Of a stretch of 64,000 nt of DNA, positions 60,158 to 64,000 are shown in pieces. The DNA is taken from contig JAHBZV010000004.1 of assembly GCA_019635275.1 (NCBI GenBank), positions 62,001-126,000 on the forward strand. The letters run 5' to 3'. The DNA comes from Burkholderiaceae bacterium. GTDB taxonomy: Bacteria > Pseudomonadota > Gammaproteobacteria > Burkholderiales > Burkholderiaceae_E. A program made the position numbers and the translations under genes. The notes beneath the pieces are model-generated. The model was not told the DNA's origin. It made no database searches and saw only the letters and a program-made list of their open reading frames with translations. Within the stretch, counting starts at the first letter, position 1. Each line of letters opens with the position of its first letter.

Positions 60158-60871
60158 ATGCCCGACACCGCCACGCCCGAGCCCGCGCAGTCCGAGTCCC
60201 CCTGGCCGTCGCTTCGCGACCGGCAACGCGAGCGCGCGCTCAAGCGCGAGGCAGTGCTTCGCACCGCCGCCCGCATCTTCAACGAGAAGGGGTTTCACGC
60301 CACCTCGCTCGACGAAGTGGCGGAACGGCTGAACGTCACCAAGCCGACCCTGTACTACTACGTCGACAGCAAGGACGAGATCCTGTTCGAGTGCGTACGC
60401 ACCGGGCTCGAGATGGTGCGCGCGGGCATCGACGAGGTCGCCCGGACCGGGGGATCGGCTGCCGACAAGCTGGTCGCCTGCATGCGTGCCTACGCCCGGG
60501 TCGTGACGATGGACTTCGGCGCCTGCGTGATTCGCGTCGGCGAAGACCCCCTCCCCCCCGACAGCCGCCGTAAGCTGCGCCGGCTCAAGGCGGAGATCGA
60601 TCGCGAGTTCCGCAGCCTGATCGCCAGTGGCGTCGAGGACGGCTCGCTCGCCCCCTGCGACCCGCGGATCGCGGCGTTCACGATCGCCGGTGCGCTCAGC
60701 TGGATCGGGCGGTGGTATCGCCCCGACGGCCCGCTGGGCGCCGACGAGGCGATCGAGCGCTGCATCGCCGTACTCGCCGACGGAATCATCGCGGGTCCCC
60801 GGGGCCGCCGGCAGGCGCGCCGCGCGAGCGCCGACGCTCCAAAACGCGAAGCCGGGCGCGCCAGGCGATGA
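60158..60871 (+). CDS. TetR-family transcriptional regulator
   Basis: The 237-residue protein has an N-terminal helix-turn-helix (KREAVLRTAARIFNEKGFHA, then TSLDEVAERLNVTKPTLYYY). The helical C-terminal domain resembles KstR2/fatty-acid regulators (SWIGRWYRPDGPLGADEAIE). Its stop overlaps livG as ATGA, so it heads the operon it probably represses. The likely inducer is an acyl-CoA or aromatic-CoA made from the imported substrate. Confidence 0.92.
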   Translation: MPDTATPEPAQSESPWPSLRDRQRERALKREAVLRTAARIFNEKGFHATSLDEVAERLNVTKPTLYYYVDSKDEILFECVRTGLEMVRAGIDEVARTGGSAADKLVACMRAYARVVTMDFGACVIRVGEDPLPPDSRRKLRRLKAEIDREFRSLIASGVEDGSLAPCDPRIAAFTIAGALSWIGRWYRPDGPLGADEAIERCIAVLADGIIAGPRGRRQARRASADAPKREAGRARR

Positions 60872-61722
60872 GCGTCGCCGTCGCCCGCCCCGCCGTCGCT
60901 GACGACGCGCTGCTGGAGATCGACGCGATCACGCTCGCCTTCGGCGGCGTGAAGGCGCTCGACGGCGTCGCCTTTCGCGTCGCCGAGGGTTCGATCACCT
61001 CGATCATCGGGCCCAATGGCGCAGGAAAGACCTCGCTGTTCAACACCATCTCGGGCTTCTACCGGCCTGCGTCCGGATCGATCCGCTTCGAGGGCCGCGA
61101 CATCACGCGCGTCGCCGCCCCGAAGCGGGCAGCGCTCGGGCTGGCGCGCAGCTTCCAGAACATCGCGCTGTTTCGCGGCATGACCGTGCTCGACAACATC
61201 AAGCTCGGCCGGCACTGCCACCTGCGCACGAACGTGCTCGACGCGCTGGTGTACTTCGGCCGCGCCCGGCGCGAGGAGATCGCGCTGCGCGCGGACATCG
61301 AGCAGCGCGTCATCGACTTCCTCGAAATCGACCACATCCGCCACGCGCCGGTCGCAGCGCTGTCGTACGGGCTGCAGAAGCGCGTGGAGATGGCGCGTGC
61401 ACTGGCGATGCAGCCGAAGGTCCTGATGCTCGACGAGCCGGTCGCCGGGATGAACCGCGAGGAAACAGAGGACATGGCGCGGTTCATCCTCGACCTGCGC
61501 GCCGAGTGGGGCATCACCGTCCTGATGGTCGAGCACGACATGGGCATGGTCATGGACGTCTCCGACCACGTCGTCGTCCTGAACTTCGGCCAGGTGATCG
61601 CCGAAGGCGCGCCGTCCGAAGTCCAGAACGACCCGGAAGTCGTGCGCGCCTACCTCGGGTCGGGCAACGTCGCCGAGCTGCGCGACAGGCTGCGGGCTGC
61701 CGCAGCGCGGAGCGCCGCGTGA
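60868..61722 (+). CDS. livG: Liv-type ABC importer ATPase, LivG
   Basis: The 284-residue ATPase has Walker A GPNGAGKTS, LivG-type GLARSFQNIALFRGMTVLDN, signature region LSYGLQKRVEMARAL, Walker B VLMLDEP and the H-loop VEHDMGMV. It belongs to an import operon under TetR control, with one-codon overlaps on both sides. Confidence 0.94.
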   Translation: MSVAVARPAVADDALLEIDAITLAFGGVKALDGVAFRVAEGSITSIIGPNGAGKTSLFNTISGFYRPASGSIRFEGRDITRVAAPKRAALGLARSFQNIALFRGMTVLDNIKLGRHCHLRTNVLDALVYFGRARREEIALRADIEQRVIDFLEIDHIRHAPVAALSYGLQKRVEMARALAMQPKVLMLDEPVAGMNREETEDMARFILDLRAEWGITVLMVEHDMGMVMDVSDHVVVLNFGQVIAEGAPSEVQNDPEVVRAYLGSGNVAELRDRLRAAAARSAA

Positions 61723-62603
61723 GCTTCGACTGGCTGTTCCTGCTCGAGATCTCGCTCGCCGGACTTGGCACGGGCAGCCTGTATGCGCTGACCGGGCTGG
61801 CGTTCGTGATCATCTACAAGGCCACGCGGGTCGTGAACCTGGCGATCGGCGAAATGCTGATGATCGGCGCCTACGTGTTCTTCGCGTTCGCCGCCGGGCT
61901 CGCGCTGCCGGCCTGGGCGGCCATCGCCGGCGCGATCGTCGCCGGCGGGCTGCTCGGCGCGATCGTCGAGCGCACGATGATCCGGCCGATGCTTGGCGAG
62001 CCGCCGATCTCGGTCTTCATGGTGACGGTGGGGCTGGCCTCGATCCTGGTGGGCGTCGTCGAGCTGATCTGGACCGCCGACCCGCGCCGCCTGCCCGAGT
62101 TCATGCCGTCCGATCCCATCTTCGTCGGCGAGGCCTTCGTCTCGCCGAAGGTCTTCTACGGATTCGTCGTCGCCGCCGTCCTGATGGCGGCGGTGCTCGC
62201 GGTGTTCCGCTTCTGGCGCGGCGGCGTCGCGCTGCGCGCCACCGCGTCGGACCAGAAGGCCGCGTATTCGATGGGCATCGACGTGCCGCGCGTGTTCTCG
62301 CTCGCGTGGACCGCTGCCGGCATGATCGCCGCCGTGGCGGGCATCGTGGTCGGCGCGATCGGCGGCATCTCGTCGACGATGGGGATCTTCGGCCTGTCGG
62401 TGCTGGTCGTCGTGATCTTCGGCGGGCTGGACAGCATCGCCGGCGCGCTGGTCGGGGGCCTGTTCATCGGCCTGGTCGAAGCGCTCGCCGGCGCCTACCT
62501 CGGCGGCGAGTTCAAGGTGCTAGCCACGTTCGTGCTGCTCGTGCTGATCCTGATGGTCAGGCCTTACGGGCTGTTCGGAACCCGGGAGATCGAACGCCTG
62601 TGA
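61719..62603 (+). CDS. livH: Liv-type ABC importer permease, LivH
   Basis: The 294-residue membrane protein starts at GTG 61719 (VSFDWLFLLEISLAGLGTGS) overlapping livG. LivH signatures include FVIIYKATRVVNLAIGEMLM and LVVVIFGGLDSIAGALVGGL. It has about eight to nine helices. Confidence 0.92.
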   Translation: MSFDWLFLLEISLAGLGTGSLYALTGLAFVIIYKATRVVNLAIGEMLMIGAYVFFAFAAGLALPAWAAIAGAIVAGGLLGAIVERTMIRPMLGEPPISVFMVTVGLASILVGVVELIWTADPRRLPEFMPSDPIFVGEAFVSPKVFYGFVVAAVLMAAVLAVFRFWRGGVALRATASDQKAAYSMGIDVPRVFSLAWTAAGMIAAVAGIVVGAIGGISSTMGIFGLSVLVVVIFGGLDSIAGALVGGLFIGLVEALAGAYLGGEFKVLATFVLLVLILMVRPYGLFGTREIERL

Positions 62604-62640
62604 CGCCCCTTCGCAGCCCCCTTTCCTTCGCGAGCTGCCG

Positions 62641-63681
62641 ATGCGGATAGGCGCCGCGAGACAAAGCTACGCCGCCGACGAGGCGCTGTTCGACTCGCGC
62701 GTGCAGTGGGCGTGGCTGGCACTGCTCGGGCTCGCCCTGGTCGCGTTCCCGTTCGTCGCGAACGACTACTGGCTGTATCTCGCATGCCTGGTCGCGATCA
62801 ACGTCGCGAGCGCGACCGGGCTGAACATCCTGACCGGCTATACCGGATTGGTCAGCCTCGGCCAGGCGGCGTTCATGGGCCTCGGCGCCTACACGGTCGC
62901 GGTGCTCGAGCTTCGCGCCGGCACGCCGGCGCTGCTGAACGTCGCCGCCGGAGGATTCGTCGCGATGGCCGGCGGGGTCGTCGTCGGCATCCCGTCGCTG
63001 CGCGTGAAGGGCCTGTACCTGGCGATCGCGACGATCGCGGCGTCGTTCATTGCGCACTTCCTGTTCGCGAACTGGGCGTCGGTGACCGGCGGCACGGCCG
63101 GGCTCTCGGTGCCGCCGGCGCGGGTGTTCGGGATCGCGCTCGACACGTCGTTCCGGACCTACTGGCTCATCGTGCCGATCACGCTGCTGATGATCGTCGC
63201 CGCGGCCAACCTGTTCCGCACGCGCATCGGGCGCGCGTTCATCGCGATCCGCGACCGCGACATCTCGGCCGAGGTCCTGGGCATCCCGCTGTTGCGCTAC
63301 AAGCTGCTGTCGTTCGGGCTCTCGTCGTTCTACGCCGGCGTGGCCGGCGGCCTCTGGGCGTACTTCTTCCGCGTCGTCACGCCGGAGAGCTTCCCGCTGA
63401 TCATGTCGATCTTCTTCCTCGCGGCGATCATCGTCGGCGGGATGGGAACGATCCTCGGCGCGATCCTGGGCGCCGTGTTCATGACGATGGTTCCCGAACT
63501 GCTCAAGCTGATCGTCGGCTGGTTGCCGCTCGGCGGAAACGCCGCCGTCGTCCTTTCGCCGGTTCGAACGATCGTCTTCGGCGCGCTGATCGTCGGATTC
63601 CTGGTCTTCGAGCCTCACGGCCTGGCCGAGATCTGGCGCCGGGTGCGCCGGTTCTTCCACCTCTACCCGTTTCGCACCTGA
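62641..63681 (+). CDS. livM: Liv-type ABC importer permease, LivM
   Basis: The 346-residue membrane protein has the LivM motifs ATGLNILTGYTGLVSLGQAA and FFLAAIIVGGMGTILGAILG, and about ten helices. It starts 37 bases after livH. Together with LivH it forms the channel; a LivF gene is expected beyond the right edge. Confidence 0.92.
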   Translation: MRIGAARQSYAADEALFDSRVQWAWLALLGLALVAFPFVANDYWLYLACLVAINVASATGLNILTGYTGLVSLGQAAFMGLGAYTVAVLELRAGTPALLNVAAGGFVAMAGGVVVGIPSLRVKGLYLAIATIAASFIAHFLFANWASVTGGTAGLSVPPARVFGIALDTSFRTYWLIVPITLLMIVAAANLFRTRIGRAFIAIRDRDISAEVLGIPLLRYKLLSFGLSSFYAGVAGGLWAYFFRVVTPESFPLIMSIFFLAAIIVGGMGTILGAILGAVFMTMVPELLKLIVGWLPLGGNAAVVLSPVRTIVFGALIVGFLVFEPHGLAEIWRRVRRFFHLYPFRT

Positions 63682-63733
63682 GCGCGAGCGCGCTCGACCA
63701 CCCCCACCGACCATGCCCGACAAGGAGGATGAC

Positions 63734-64000
63734 ATGAGGAACGCCGACCGCCGGGGACTGACCCGGCGCCAGATGATGGCCGCCATGGCCGCAACCGCCG
63801 GCCTCGCGCTGGCCCCGGCCGTGCAGGCCCAGGCCGAGGACATCGTGATCGGGGGTTCGATCCCGATGACGGGAGTCTTTGCGTTCGCCGGCATCGGCAT
63901 CCACGCCGGCATCCAGGATTACGTGAAGATCGTCAACGACGCCGGCGGCATCAAGGGCCGCAAGCTGCGCTACGTCCCCGAGGACACGGGCTACAAGGTC
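63734..64000 (+). CDS. ABC importer substrate-binding protein, partial at right edge
   Basis: This is the first 89 codons. ATG 63734 follows a strong AAGGAGG site. A Tat-like signal (LTRRQMMAAMAATAGLALA) with cleavage after VQAQA precedes the periplasmic-binding fold (IVIGGSIPMTGVFAFAGIGI; YVKIVNDAGGIKGRKLRYV). It is the receptor of the second Liv importer. The remainder lies outside the window. Confidence 0.9.
   Translation, partial: MRNADRRGLTRRQMMAAMAATAGLALAPAVQAQAEDIVIGGSIPMTGVFAFAGIGIHAGIQDYVKIVNDAGGIKGRKLRYVPEDTGYKV

Overview
The window looks like chromosome of a high-GC betaproteobacterium, most likely of the order Burkholderiales. The grounds are a Bug-type tripartite tricarboxylate receptor, four PEP-CTERM surface proteins, two Liv-type ABC importers, a Pat-type protein acetyltransferase, an ScfR/RamB-like XRE regulator and a compact glgC-glgP-glgA cluster. 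I found no rRNA, tRNA, CRISPR array, insertion sequence or integrase. Genes are densely packed with many 1-4 base start/stop overlaps, and no gene-free stretch exceeds 300 bases.

Bases 1-11724 are accessory in character and the first 3.6 kb looks less GC-rich than the rest. A minus-strand operon holds a MerR-type regulator, a VWA protein, an unrecognised protein and a Cys-rich CNAWNH-type protein broken by an in-frame amber codon. A NERD nuclease-helicase, a VapBC module, an ADP-ribose-themed cassette (ADP-ribosylglycohydrolase, TY-Chap-like protein, metallophosphatase, divergent NrtR-like Nudix regulator), a serine hydrolase and a HigBA module follow.

Bases 11755-25677 carry rlmI, an IclR-FAD oxidoreductase-CoxG operon, two PEP-CTERM genes, a minus-strand catabolic operon (ferritin-like diiron oxygenase, Bug receptor, RidA, alpha/beta hydrolase) with a divergent LysR regulator, an MFS transporter, a LysE exporter with a divergent GlxA/AraC regulator, and an outer-membrane beta-barrel gene. 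Bases 25860-36655 hold a divergent PEP-CTERM pair, an ABC1/UbiB kinase, a stand-alone Prim-Pol, the large Pat-like acetyltransferase, a membrane-anchored Mrr-like protein, a DUF808 protein, a small cytochrome c, a DUF1127 protein, a secreted-type methyltransferase and a WHy-domain lipoprotein.

Bases 36854-43301 form a glycogen cluster (DUF2934, glgC, glgP, glgA, then TauE/SafE). Bases 43323-48306 are a Liv importer operon with a livM-livG fusion and a Tat-type binding protein, divergent from an ScfR-like regulator. That regulator is followed by a CheY-like receiver, a small membrane protein, a CbrA-like SLC5-histidine kinase and a WYL regulator. A DUF2868/DUF3482-GTPase pair, a beta-helix lipoprotein and an MliC-like periplasmic protein lead to a strong terminator. 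A TetR-controlled second Liv operon then runs off the right edge inside its binding-protein gene.
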